Shown: positions 20,371 to 33,178 of the stretch, piece after piece
Position numbering within the stretch: the first letter of the stretch is position 1
How the letters are laid out: each line of letters opens with the position of its first letter
From: Semisulcospira habei
Lineage: Eukaryota > Mollusca > Gastropoda > Semisulcospiridae
NCBI GenBank assembly: GCA_036245525.1
Contig: BTPG01000001.1
Location: 216,167,059 to 216,231,058 of the forward strand
Direction: 5' to 3'
Length of the DNA: 64,000 nt
The notes under the pieces: generated by a model
Told to the model about the DNA's origin: nothing
The model's input: only the letters and a program-made list of their open reading frames with translations
Databases searched by the model: none
Made by a program: the position numbers and the translations under genes

Positions 20371-21540
20371 AAGTCCTGCATTGACCATATTTTCGTACTG
20401 AGACAGATCCTTGAGCAGTCTAACGAATGGAATGGATCCCTCTATGTGGTCTTTGTAGACTTTGAGAAGGCCTTCGACAGTCTGCATCGAGACTCCCTTT
20501 GGAAAATCCTGCGATACTATGGAATCCCCCAGAAACTTGTCAACGTCATCAGGTCCCTGTACAAGAATTTTGCGTGCAGAGTCGTCCACAACAACCAGCT
20601 CACCGAACCGTTTAAGGTGGAAACCGGAGTGAAACAAGGATGTATTCTTTCGCCAATCCTATTCTCAATGGCAATTGATTGGATCATGCGCCGCACCACA
20701 GAGGGAAGGAGGCAGGGAATTCAGTGGACGCTGACCTCAATGCTGGATGACCTCGACTACGCCGATGATATCGGGCTGCTGGCAAGCAGAAACCAGGACA
20801 TGCAACAGAAGACACAACAGTTGACACAGTCAGCAAGCTCCATAGGTCTCGGGGTCAACATTAGGAAGACTCAAGTCATGAGGAAGAACACCATAGTGGG
20901 CGACCCAATCACCATCAATGACCAACCTCTGCAAGAGGTGGACGAGTTCACGTACCTGGGCAGCAAGGTTACCACAGATGGAGACTGCACAAGGGAGATC
21001 ACCACAAGAATCAGCAAAGCCAACCAAGCCTTCGCAATGCTGAAACCCATCTGGAGGACCACAAGCCTGAGCATCCACACCAAGCTCCGTATTTTTAAGA
21101 GCAACGTGCTGAGTGTCCTTCTATATGGGTCAGAATGCTGGAAATCCACTACCGCTACGGAACGCAAGCTGGATGTCTTCCAGAACAAGTGCCTGCGACG
21201 GATCATGAAGGTCTTCTGGCCAAACATGATTACAAACGAGGAACTACGGAAGAGAGCAGGCGCAGACAGCATCGCTGAAACCATCGCCACACGGAGATGG
21301 AGATGGCTAGGCCACGTTTGCAGAATGTCACCTGACTCATTACCAAGGGTGGCACTGAGATGGACACCACAGGGGAAGAGAAACCGTGGGCGACCAAAGG
21401 AGACGTGGCGCCGAACCGTGGAGCGAGAGCTCAAGAACAGAGGCCTTACTCTGCAAACAGCACCCAAAATAGCAGCTGACAGACAAAAGTGGCGCTCCCT
21501 TGCCGTCGCCTCAAGCACCAGACGGCGCAGAGAGGACTGA
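20371..21540 (+). CDS. LINE RT fragment, open, about 389 aa
   Basis: An open frame without an N-terminus: no initiation codon before residue ~26 (ATG at 20446). Shows FVDFEKAFDSLHR, GVKQGCILSPILF, YADD at 20758-20769, EFTYLGSKVTTDGD, LLYGSECWK and a basic C-terminus (STRRRRED). The endonuclease is lost, so it cannot mobilise itself, but RT motifs are intact. Likely an untranslated truncated insertion. Confidence 0.75.
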   Translation, partial: KSCIDHIFVLRQILEQSNEWNGSLYVVFVDFEKAFDSLHRDSLWKILRYYGIPQKLVNVIRSLYKNFACRVVHNNQLTEPFKVETGVKQGCILSPILFSMAIDWIMRRTTEGRRQGIQWTLTSMLDDLDYADDIGLLASRNQDMQQKTQQLTQSASSIGLGVNIRKTQVMRKNTIVGDPITINDQPLQEVDEFTYLGSKVTTDGDCTREITTRISKANQAFAMLKPIWRTTSLSIHTKLRIFKSNVLSVLLYGSECWKSTTATERKLDVFQNKCLRRIMKVFWPNMITNEELRKRAGADSIAETIATRRWRWLGHVCRMSPDSLPRVALRWTPQGKRNRGRPKETWRRTVERELKNRGLTLQTAPKIAADRQKWRSLAVASSTRRRRED

Positions 21541-21553
21541 ATGAATGAATTTT
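20371..21553 (+). mobile_element. 5'-truncated RTE-like LINE
   Basis: Starts abruptly inside the RT domain (SCKSCIDHIFVLRQIL) and ends with a (TGAA)n tail after the stop codon. It is related to, but distinct from, the element at 106-2000 and the fragment at 46053-46584. Confidence 0.88.
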
Positions 21554-22140
21554 GTAGTTGCACGGAGAATTGCGATCGATTTTTGTTGTGACGCGTAGTT
21601 TCGCCTGCATTAGACTGGAAGGTTCGAGAAGTGTTGCGATCTTTCTAGTGACCTCAGATATGACGTCAAAGTGTCGGCTACATCAGTTTCGTAACATTGT
21701 ATCAAAGACGCCTAAATAGTACTGGAACTTTGTAGGTCATTCTAGTGTATTTTTTTCATGAATATTAATGAGTTTTGGTTACGTTTTCTTTTCTGATTGG
21801 TTGTGTTGTGCGAATTTGATGCATTAATATTCTGGAAATCTGTAATAGTATAAAAGACCGTGTCAGGAAGTATGTAGGTACATTGTATGAAAGAGCAGTG
21901 TGTCAAAAGTGTCGATGCATTAAAGGAGACAGTGTATCATTGTTGGTGCATTGTGGATGCATTGTGTGGAGATCGCATCGCTGCAATAAAGTATTGTTGG
22001 AACTGTTACTCCAGGGTGGTCTACAACCTTACGCCACGTGTGACGAGTTGCAGCTGAGTGAAGTTTCTTTACAAAAACCCTGCGTGCGTGCGTCTGATGC
22101 GATTGTATCATACTACGACTACGACTACTGCCACGTAACA
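21554..22140 (+). mobile_element. Possible solo LTR
   Basis: A promoter-like block is followed about 130 bp later by AATAAAG (21982-21988) and a GT-rich stretch, the U3-R-U5 order of an LTR. Begins TGTAGTTGC and could end GTAACA. No target duplication, internal domain or second copy was found, so this stays tentative. Confidence 0.35.
21618..21856 (+). promoter_or_regulatory. Polymerase II promoter-like cluster: HSE, CRE, CCAAT, TATA
   Basis: Perfect heat-shock element GAAGGTTCGAGAA (21618-21630), perfect CRE TGACGTCA (21661-21668), inverted CCAAT box GATTGG (21795-21800) and TATAAAAG (21849-21856), in normal order and spacing. It would start transcription near 21880 on the plus strand. Confidence 0.5.
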
Positions 22141-22475
22141 AGATCTATGCCTTTTGCTGCCACCTCTTTCAATTCATGTTGCTACGACAGCTAGGCCTTG
22201 TTGGTGTTGATTTGATGGACACTGAAGTAACACAGTTTCCGTCAACGGGCACTGAACGGGCTGTGACGTCTGCCCGCTGTGGCAAGGCAGCTTTTCCGGC
22301 CATGTCGCCTCCCACAGAAGATTTATGTCTCTTGTTAGTCTCATGTTCTTTTTGCCTATTCTTGCGCCATTTCAAGTTACTACATTAGTGATCGTCGCAC
22401 GAATTTCAAGTCGTTCTGTGTCGGGTCGCTTCCGCAGACGCGAAATTCGTCATCACTGGCAGCGAGGGGGTTAAT
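22141..22475. other. Decayed family B-like sequence
   Basis: Remnants AAGATCTATGCCTTTTGCTG and, at the right end, GGCAGCGAGGGGGTTAA (TTAA 22472-22475) recall family B ends. The palindrome itself is mostly gone. Confidence 0.35.
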
Positions 22476-22543
22476 TCACTATAATTAATGAGCTGAGCGG
22501 TCAAAGGTCACGCAAACGAAAACGAGGCTGAATAGGATACACA

Positions 22544-22660
22544 ATGGCGACTGCTGATGGTTGTGAGTGTCGGGACCTTCGATTTGTGCCTTATTTTGAG
22601 CATCAGGAAATGAAAGACTACATCATACATGGTTCAAAGGTTCCCTTTATGATACCTTGA
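22544..22660 (+). CDS. Possible 38-codon ORF or gene remnant
   Basis: ATG at 22544 encodes MATADGCECRDLRFVPYFEH and 18 more residues. After the stop the same register continues sensibly for about 20 codons (IEEAAKGHKLLTFG), hinting at a pseudogene. An AATAAAG poly(A) signal lies at 22972-22978. I do not recognise the protein. It could be a retrocopy or chance. Confidence 0.2.
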   Translation: MATADGCECRDLRFVPYFEHQEMKDYIIHGSKVPFMIP

Positions 22661-23717
22661 TAGAAGAAGCTGCAAAGGGACATAAGTTATTGACATTTGG
22701 TTGTATACTAAATCTTTTAAAAGCTTTTTTTTTTAGGGGGTGGGGGGTGCTGTACATAATACCATAATTATACGAAAGATCTTGCACCTATCTGTGTGAT
22801 CATTCAAACACAAACAATTAGTGTTATTTATCTGTTCGTTTCCCGGGTTCACTAGAGATAAAGTGCAAGTCTGAAAACTTTGTATAAATTTATTTATGCA
22901 TGAATCATTGAATGTGTAAATATTTATTTGTCAGTTAATATATTTCTCTTATTTGTAATTGTTTTATTGTAAATAAAGATTTTGTTTGTTTATTATTATT
23001 TTGTGGTATTGATAGTATGTTGGAAATAACATTTTATGGAACTAAACTGAAGTTGGCGTGTCTCTTCTTTCAGGTTTGTGCGTCTATTTCCTCACATGTA
23101 TGTAATGCAACTCAAAACCACAACTTTCATCAATCTTTTTATTTCCATGTTAAGCAGCTTTTAGGTAATGTTTACCAGTCGCATTGAGCACAATCAGGAA
23201 AAAATGTATGCAGTAAATAAATTCACTGTTTAAATTGACATGAACCATCACATCACACAAAATATAGCTTGGACTTGGCCTGGTACTGACCCTAGTTTTC
23301 AGCCCGTAAAAAAGTTTAACATTGGATTTTTTTCGGACACTATCATGTCTTAACACCAAATGTGGCATGATGGTGTATGGTCACAAGACCTAAAAAAAAA
23401 AAAAAAAAAAAAACATTGTCACAGGGTCAAATAATGTTGCCTAAAACTAAGTAAAAAATCACTATTTTTCACGTATTTCCAATTTTCGCACAAATTATTA
23501 ACAATGGTTATTATAACTATATATGCTATGGTAGGGCAAAGTAAGGCCTTTATTTTGATAGCAGTTTGGATGACCTTGTTTCGAACATGCTAATCAAAGA
23601 AACAGTTTTCCGTTGCCACATTGCTATATATAATAATAATAACAACATTTACATCTATTAAAAAAAATCATCACGAGTTTTTATAAATGTTAAAGTGTTT
23701 GTAGAACAAGTCGAATG
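22661..23717. other. Intergenic, AT-rich
   Basis: No gene recognised. Contains the poly(A) signal near 22975 and an A-run at 23393-23412. Confidence 0.5.
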
Positions 23718-23873
23718 TTTACATTTTGTAGTTGGCCAACAAACGCAATACATGCTTGCATTAACAAATTTAATAACGCACTGCCGTGATTGATGGGCTT
23801 GTAAAGTTGCAACAACAATTGTAATTGTAATAAAAACGTGTATCGTCTTTGTTGGTCAACTACAAAATGTAAA
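23718..23873. repeat. Inverted repeat, 26-bp arms
   Basis: TTTACATTTTGTAGTTGGCC + AACAAA at 23718-23743 and its complement at 23848-23873 with one mismatch. Possibly a small DNA transposon of 156 bp. Confidence 0.7.
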
Positions 23874-24189
23874 TATTGACCTAGAAATACTTCAACATCA
23901 AAACACCTAGGCACAGGATGATCGTCTCAAGTTGGCCTTTGGTCGACACTTTACTACTGGTAGTAGCCCCGCCATGATGACAATCCTGCCCAGCCTCGCT
24001 TTCGTCAAACGACCTTCACCTCATTAGCTATGTGCATATTGCTCGAATATAGTGCATAGCTTACAACGGAGGCTAGCTAGGCCCCTACACCTACAAAAGG
24101 GGCGTGCACCGGACACTGATTTCCAAAGTGTGACAAACCGAAAATGACCCATAAGTGGCGAGAAATGTACTGATATTGTCAGTCGTGTT

Positions 24190-24320
24190 GCCCTATTCAG
24201 CCCTGACGCACTACAGCAGGAGATGGGTGGACCATGATAATTCAAGGGTAGTGCCTGTCGGCGCCAAGCTAATCTGGCACTGCCCTTGAATTATCATGGT
24301 CGACCCATCTCAGTCCTGCA
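24190..24320 (+). mobile_element. Family A1 element, left hairpin arm deleted
   Basis: CCCTATTCAGCCCTGACGCA and the right hairpin arm are clear. The left arm jumps from GGTAGTGCC straight to the apex. 23874-24189 before it shows nothing recognisable. Confidence 0.8.
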
Positions 24321-24524
24321 ACTTGGTGTCAACTGAATTTCCAACATGGCTTTGCCAAGTCAACGTTTGCTATTTCTGCTGAAACTGATGTACAGTGGAT
24401 CATTGCATTTAGAATAAACAACCCAATGTGATACAAATATGCGGGTTCAGTTTATTTTTCTTTCTCAGTGTTACGACAGTTGCACAGTAATTGTATGATC
24501 CGTGTGCACACTCTTTATTTCACA

Positions 24525-24650
24525 ACTTGACTGCCGATACAAATTGAACACCACCCAACTGCAAGAGGTATAGATCCTCATAAGCCCCCGCAGTAGCGAG
24601 GGCTCATGAGTATCTATACCTCTTGCTCAAACCACGTTTCATCGACTGAC
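24525..24650. mobile_element. Family B element, decayed ends
   Basis: Hairpin 24563-24626 with matched changes AAGAGGTATAGATCC / CTATACCTCTT on the two arms. Confidence 0.8.
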
Positions 24651-24709
24651 ATTACCCACATACTGTTGTTCAAGGATCTCTCCAAACGGTACAAAAACTT
24701 AGTCGCGCG

Positions 24710-25365
24710 AGTATACTGCAGACTAAACCTACCGCTGATAGTGACAGGCCTATCGTAACCATGATCTACCATCCCCACACCAATCCGGTTCGTAAAATAC
24801 TTCTTTTAGTCTAACTGGGGTCTTTTGTCATCCAGTAAAGAGTCCGCTGCTATCTTTTCTGAACCTCCGTTGGGAGCTTTCAAGAGGGATATTAATTTAC
24901 GGGACATGCTTGTTCGCTCTGCTCTCAAGCCTCGTCAAACCACCAGACCCTCCGGCTCCACACCGTGCAATGTTCCTAATTGCAAGACGTGTCCTTTTAT
25001 TTGCCCTTCCACCGTGGTGAATGGTCCACGTTACAAATTCAACATAGACAGATACTTCACGTGTCAAACCACCAACGTGATTTATGTCACTCATCTCCTG
25101 TGTGAAATGCGGCCAACTATATGTTGGAGACACGGAAAGAACCATCAGCGACCGTTTCAAAGAACATCTTCAGTCTGTCAAGTACCAATACAACAGACCG
25201 GTCGGACGACATTTCAACCAGGCCGACCACTCCGTCTCGGACATTCGGGTTAAAGGCCTCTGGCTTATGCAAGCCAGTAATGTCTGGACCAGGAAAGACC
25301 GAGAAAAATTTCTGATTAATAAACTGGGCACTGTGGCGCCACTCGGGATGAATATGAAAGATTAA
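24710..25365 (+). pseudogene. Penelope-like element: RT tail and GIY-YIG endonuclease, frameshifted
   Basis: Penelope-like elements combine an RT with a C-terminal GIY-YIG nuclease. Three reading frames follow one another here. The first ends the RT (IVTMIYHPHTNPVRKILL). The second gives the linker (EPPLGAFKRDINLRDMLVRS) with the cysteine cluster CNVPNCKTCPF. The third, from about 25084, gives the nuclease (CVKCGQLYVGDTERTISDRF, then KEHL and GRHFNQADHSVSD). LYVG marks the YIG half at 25117-25128, and R and H/E residues follow as in the family. The RT core is missing and the shifts near 24810 and 25087 make it dead. Confidence 0.85.
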
Positions 25366-26110
<745 letters not shown>

Positions 26111-26352
26111 GGAAGTTGCACCTCACTATTTTGTCGTGTGAGTGTGTGTGTGTATGCGTGTTGTGTAGTGTGTGTGTGTGCGTTGGTGTGTGTGTGTGTG
26201 TGTGTTTGCGTGTGTTGCAGTATGTGCGTGTGCCTCTGTGTGTATGTGTGTGGTGTAGAATGTGTGTGTGTGTTGTAGAGAGGCAGTGTTTGTGCCTGTG
26301 AGCTTTTATTTACTTTCGTGTGAAACTGTTGTTTTGTTTGTGATAGTGTTCA

Positions 26353-26465
26353 ATGGTAGTTCTTAGCTTAATGGTAGTAACGGCAAGTTTGAAAATTGGT
26401 CCTGTTACCAAATACTTTTACCGTTATAAAATAAAGGTTCATTGTCATTGTCATTGTCTCTGTCT
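26353..26465 (+). mobile_element. CR1-like LINE 3' end with (ATTGTC)n tail
   Basis: AACGGCAAGTTTGAAAATTG ... ACCGTTATAAAATAAAGGTT then ATTGTC repeats. It matches the 3' end of the next element at 28563-28640. 26108-26352 is GT-rich simple sequence. Confidence 0.75.
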
Positions 26466-26501
26466 CTGTCTTCCCCTCACACCCCCCCCCCCCCCCCCCT
26501 G

Positions 26502-26549
<48 letters not shown>
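26466..26549. repeat. Poly-C / poly-T tracts
   Basis: Pyrimidine tract with about 19 C and 45 T residues. Confidence 0.95.
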
Positions 26550-26551
<2 letters not shown>

Positions 26552-26817
26552 TTACCCTTGTAGATGGTTTAAAAACTACCTACTCTCCACTTATAACAAT
26601 ATTCTCTTACTGAATTTGATTATTTGCTTTGTTTCAATGATATTACTTGTTGTGTACCGTGCTAAATGCTGGGCTTTTTTTTCCCGGGGTCCTCCCGTTT
26701 TTCCCCGAGGTAGTCCTCAACTTGAAGGTTATATAAAGTTTGCCTTCAGGTTGGTGTTTAGCAGGCTTTGTGTATTAGACACTCAGACTACTTCGTGCCC
26801 AAGGATACTCCCCGTTT

Positions 26818-28655
<1,838 letters not shown>

Positions 28656-28849
28656 CTCTCTCTCTCTCTGGCCTCAAACACGCGCATTTACTTTTGCTCG
28701 CTCCTGCGCGCGCATACACACACTCTTGTCTCTCGTGCTCAGTTTCTCTCCGAGTCTCTCTCTTATGATTTTTTCGTTGACGTCATTTTTACTTTTTCCC
28801 GCACTTGATTCCTTTTCTTTTATTTTACGTCACCTCCTTCAGTTGCCAC

Positions 28850-29035
28850 ATTCCTTCTGCGAATGAAGATAAGTAGCGGCTGATCTCTCTGTTTGTTTGT
28901 CTATTTTGACAATAGGTATTTACCCGAAATATTAATAAATTGTGTTGTATCCGGCTTTTCTAAGCGTGTTTCTTTCTCCGTTGGGTACTTTTTTGCATTT
29001 TACACGCTTGGCAGTCACCTTTTTGGTCTGGATTT
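28850..29035 (+). mobile_element. Penelope-UTR-like repeat, single copy
   Basis: Starts with CATTCCTTCTGCGAATGAAG, contains GTATTTACCCGAAATATTAA and ends TTTTTGGTCTGGATT. It is colinear with the right arm of 8576-8919. Confidence 0.7.
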
Positions 29036-29289
29036 CAAACCACGTTGTATTCATGTTCTTTTGACGGACTGGGGTCGTTGATTCCAAAAGTCTCTGTGCG
29101 TCCACTGTCGTTTAGTGGATACACACAATTTTCTTGAACTCGATAACATGACATACGACAGACCTTTGAATGCAACCAACTTTCTTCCATCCAAAACACA
29201 TGGTTGGCATTTGAAGGGCTGTTCTAACGCATCTTTTGATCATGTTGAAGTGCACACCAAACAACAGTTGAGTCAAATGACCGTCTCAA
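29036..29289. other. Intergenic, nothing recognised
   Basis: Unique sequence without a recognisable gene. Confidence 0.4.
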
Positions 29290-29354
29290 CCCCTTAACTG
29301 CCGGGGCAAGGCGAACGCTACCCACCCACAAGAGACATAAATCTGCATGAGCCA
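29290..29354. mobile_element. Left half of a family B element
   Basis: AACCCCTTAACTGCCGGGG ... ACAAGAGACATAAATCTGCA, cut at TGAGCC. Confidence 0.65.
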
Positions 29355-29384
29355 AAAGACAGAGAAAGGTCAAGGGTCACAAGA

Positions 29385-29500
29385 GATAAGATAGATAAGA
29401 TAAGGTAGTTTATTGCTATATGTTTCCATGTATTTAAAAAAAAACAAAAAAACATTGGAATGTGTCTTGATGTCAGTTACTAAAGACTAAAATAATATCG
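29385..29500 (-). mobile_element. LINE 3'-end fragment, minus strand
   Basis: Second copy of the repeat at 2735-2842, with the same (ATCTT)n tail and poly(A) signal read on the minus strand. Confidence 0.6.
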
Positions 29501-29613
29501 CACCAATTATCAGACAAACTAATACCATAGCAACCATCACAATATGAACGCGTTAGTCTGGCGAGGTAAACGAAGATAATCTGGTAATAAACTTGATTAA
29601 TAACAATCATTAA

Positions 29614-29767
<154 letters not shown>

Positions 29768-29829
29768 GGAGTAAACTCTAAAATATGACAATAGAGGTCA
29801 GCAAATGTGTGTAAAATGACAATTTTTGA

Positions 29830-30092
29830 TAGAATTGTAGTTATTATCACAAATTTTGCAAACATTTCAATCAAATTTGGCACAAACTTAGCTGATGATG
29901 ATAAGACCTATGTATGATAATTTAGTCGACTCGTCGTAAAGGTCAAGGGTCACGGGGATTTGACAGCTGTGTGAAAACTGATTAAATGAGAAAACCATGG
30001 ATCTTGCTGGTGCAGAAGCACAAAGGTCACTCACTTAGATCGGTCATACACGTGAGCCATAAGGGCTTTGCCTTTCTTGTTGTATATTTTGT
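29830..30092 (+). repeat. Dispersed repeat, related to 38945-39245
   Basis: Shares GATAGAATTGTAGTTATTAT, TTTGGCACAAA, TTAGTCGACTC and GGCTTTGCCTTTCTTGTT in the same order as the end of the 38.2-39.2 kb repeat. Confidence 0.65.
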
Positions 30093-30309
30093 ACACCAAC
30101 GACTCATCAGTGTCGATCAGATAGTGACCCATCAGTCTACAATGTGTGTGTTGTTGTTTTTGTTGGCTTTTTTGTTGTTTTCTTGTTGTTGTTTTGTTTG
30201 TTTTTTGTGGGTTTTTTTTTAAGTTGATTCAGTCTCGGATGATGCAGCAATGGGCTTTGTTGAATTACACTGCTTCTTTCCATTCCGGCATATATGACTT
30301 CAGCCGGTT

Positions 30310-30558
30310 CGCTTCTTAGTCTAACCCTCGGAATACACCAGTTCCGGGTGTGACTTGAAATAAGTTTGACTAAAATAGTTCAAGGGTAGTGCCAGAATAG
30401 CTTGGCGCCTGTAGGCGCCAAGCTATTCTGGCACCACCCTTGAACTAAAGCCATTCAGTGGTCTACTGATGTCCTTTTCTGAGGCTGTAAGTAGTACTAT
30501 AATGTAGCTTGCATATGGCAGTGTACACATTTGAAGCTTTTAGCCTCAGTATGATATG
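30310..30558 (-). mobile_element. Family A2 element, reversed
   Basis: TAACCCTCGGAATACACC ... perfect A core hairpin ... GAAGCTTTTAGCCTCAGTAT. The TTAA ends are decayed. Confidence 0.85.
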
Positions 30559-30880
30559 GGCTAGATGGTGCAGCAAGACTTTTCTCCATTTGAATGTATC
30601 CAAAACAAAAGAAATGTGTATGAAGCTACCAAGTGACCGAGTAGGAAAAAAAAACTACAGTCAAGGGAGAGAATTGTGCATGATAGACCAATGATCACTT
30701 GGTAGCTTCAAGTTCTTCTAAATTACAAGCACTGGCAGTCAACCCTTTCGATCTAAAAGAAATGTGTATTGATTTTTGTTTTGGTGCATTTACAGATAGC
30801 TCCACTGTGATCGACGGGTATCCTGTTGAACAGGTCGCATTGTTCAGATACCCGGCTTGGTGTGTCAGAGCGACGTCGGG
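30559..30880 (+). mobile_element. Degraded LINE RT fragment with a 133-bp insertion
   Basis: Encodes WCSKTFLHLNVSKTKEMC, then, after an interruption, KEMCIDF and STVIDGYPVEQVALFRY, which follow one another in L2/Rex1-like RTs. The interruption (30622-30754) is flanked by AAAAGAAATGTGTAT at 30607-30621 and 30755-30769, a 15-bp duplication. Confidence 0.7.
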
Positions 30881-30966
30881 CCAGGGGAGTTAATAGAGAT
30901 GCCTTGAATCTGTCAATAAAAGTAGGTTCCCTTGCCTGCGATGGCCGCCAAGATCAAAACGTAAAC

Positions 30967-31008
30967 ATGGATAAAAAGACTAAAAGTCGCCTGAAACTCA
31001 AGACAAAG
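30967..31008 (+). CDS. FAAP20: FAAP20-like exon 1 (predicted)
   Basis: ATG GAT AAA ... ACA AAG encodes MDKKTKSRLKLKTK and ends before a GTAATG donor, phase 0, matching exon 2. Short and basic, so support is only the splice phase. Confidence 0.4.
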
Positions 31009-33147
31009 GTAATGTTCCAACCGGAGCGCTTTTGTAAATGCCGGAATGTGATCTGGGTCTGCGGTTGTTGTTTTTTCTTTTGTGTTATTATTTACATTTG
31101 TCTCCGACAAATACATTTGGAACGTTAGAGTGTACTGTGAACGTTAGACCGCTATTACAGGTACAATACAATAATACTTTACTATCCCCGAGGGGAAATT
31201 TTGGCAGACTAATTGGCCTAGTCAGTGGATGAGGGAGTGCGAGGTAAGTACTATATCCAGCATATTGCTAAAAGCAAGGCTGGTGCGAAATGTAACCGCA
31301 AACAGCTGGAGGGCAATGTCCTGGACAAACATACAATGCATAAGATCGTATGTACTGTCTCTGTATTTGCACGTAATTTAGTATGCACTTTTGCGGTGCT
31401 TTAATTTTGTAATGTGCAATTTGTCACATCAAAACTGTACAGTCTCTCAGTAATTATGATAGTTCAAAGATGGTTCCAGAAAAAAAACTTGGCTCCAAGC
31501 CGTTCAGGCACCACCCTTAATCTGTCATGGTCAGTCCACATGTTGTAGTGCGTGTGAGGGTTGAAATGTGCATGAGCTATAACACAACAATGCACCTGCA
31601 GCATACAGTGAAGCTTTAACTTGTTGCTTTTAAGTAACCCATTTCATCTTGAGGCTTATTCTTTTTTTAATTTGCTTATCATCCTATGAAGGCCACTTTA
31701 CAGATTAAGGGACAGATCAAGCATTTTAGTTAACTCATTCTACCCCAACATTTTGCCGTTGTCCTCTGAAGACTGCATTGCAGTGCCGGACACAGATCGA
31801 CCATGATAGCTCAAGGGTGATGCCAGAATAGCTTGGCGCCTATAGGCGCCAAGCTATTCTGGCATCATCCTTGAACTATCATGGCTGATCCTTATCTTGC
31901 TGTAGTGTGTCTGGGGTAGAAGGAGTTAAAGGGTGATGCCAGAATAGCTTGGCGCCTCAGGTGCCAAGTTTTTCTGGCACAACCCTTGAACTATCACAGA
32001 TTTATTTCAAGCAGTGGGTGTATCAGGATGAAAAGGTGTAGCATGGTCACATAATTATGACAAGAGTCGCAGGGTTGTCCTTATTGCCTCCTGTTGTGTA
32101 AATAGTGCTTTGTTGGGAGGCCCTACTCATTTTCTGAGGTGTCTGCACATATACATCTTCAAGAAGACTGGCCCTGTTTGTGTCTTACTGTGTCTGGGCC
32201 TGTTATTGTTCCTGAAGTAGGTATTAGACTGCTGTGGTGACAATGAAACTGCAGACAATGTTGGCAGGCTTTTTCAACTATGGCAAGAAAGGAATCATGT
32301 GTCATGTGCATTTTTATCGACCCTATGTGTAACTAAACACAAAACTGAAAACATCAGTGTGACCTACTGAGAGCGTTACCACAACACTTTTTCAGAGGTT
32401 CGGACAACACATTTTTATGTATAATGTACATTAATTTATAACTAAATATAAGTTCATTTTTTTGATAAAGCAACAAATTTAAGTCCCCAAACATGTTGCT
32501 ATATCCTCGTATTAGACTATTATTGTTACTTTTCAGACATCTGTCTCCAAGCAAAGTTCTCCTTCAGCGGATAACAAACCTCAGTGCATCATTGCCCAAC
32601 TCAACCAGGAGAATATTAAAGTGGTTGAACTTCTGGACGATTCGGACAACCCTGGCAGTGGATCTAGTGTCTGCGGGAACCAGACAGACACCGAGTCAGA
32701 AAGAGTGAGCAAGATTGTTGTTCCAACTACAGGGTGAGTTGACCTGATCACCACAGCAGCGCAGTGAGCAAGACCAGAGTGCAAGAGGCAAAGATCCTCA
32801 TGAGCCCCCGCAGTTGCAGGGGCTCATGAGGATCTGTGCCTCTTGCTGGCCTCATTTATACCAATCTCCCTCAGGCAGACGTGGTTAATTCACAAGCAAT
32901 AAATTTGTAATGTTTCCTATTTCGCACCTGGAAGCATGGGAGTATCTTTCCACTTGACACTGTATCATTCAGATCTCGCTTACTCATGCTGCACCCTTTT
33001 AACCTCTAGTTTAGAGGTGTCACTTGACAACTATGTACCAGTTGCAGGACATGAATCAATCATTTCAATTCAATGGTAGTGCCATATTAGGTTGGCACCT
33101 GATGTTTGCTCATTTCCCCAGTCATGCACAATACATCACCACTGTCA

Positions 33148-33178
<31 letters not shown>

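Noticed and set aside
31730..31929. Hairpins as microRNA precursors
   Set aside because: Arms are perfectly paired, multi-copy and TTAA-bounded, which fits MITEs better. Small-RNA data could reopen this.
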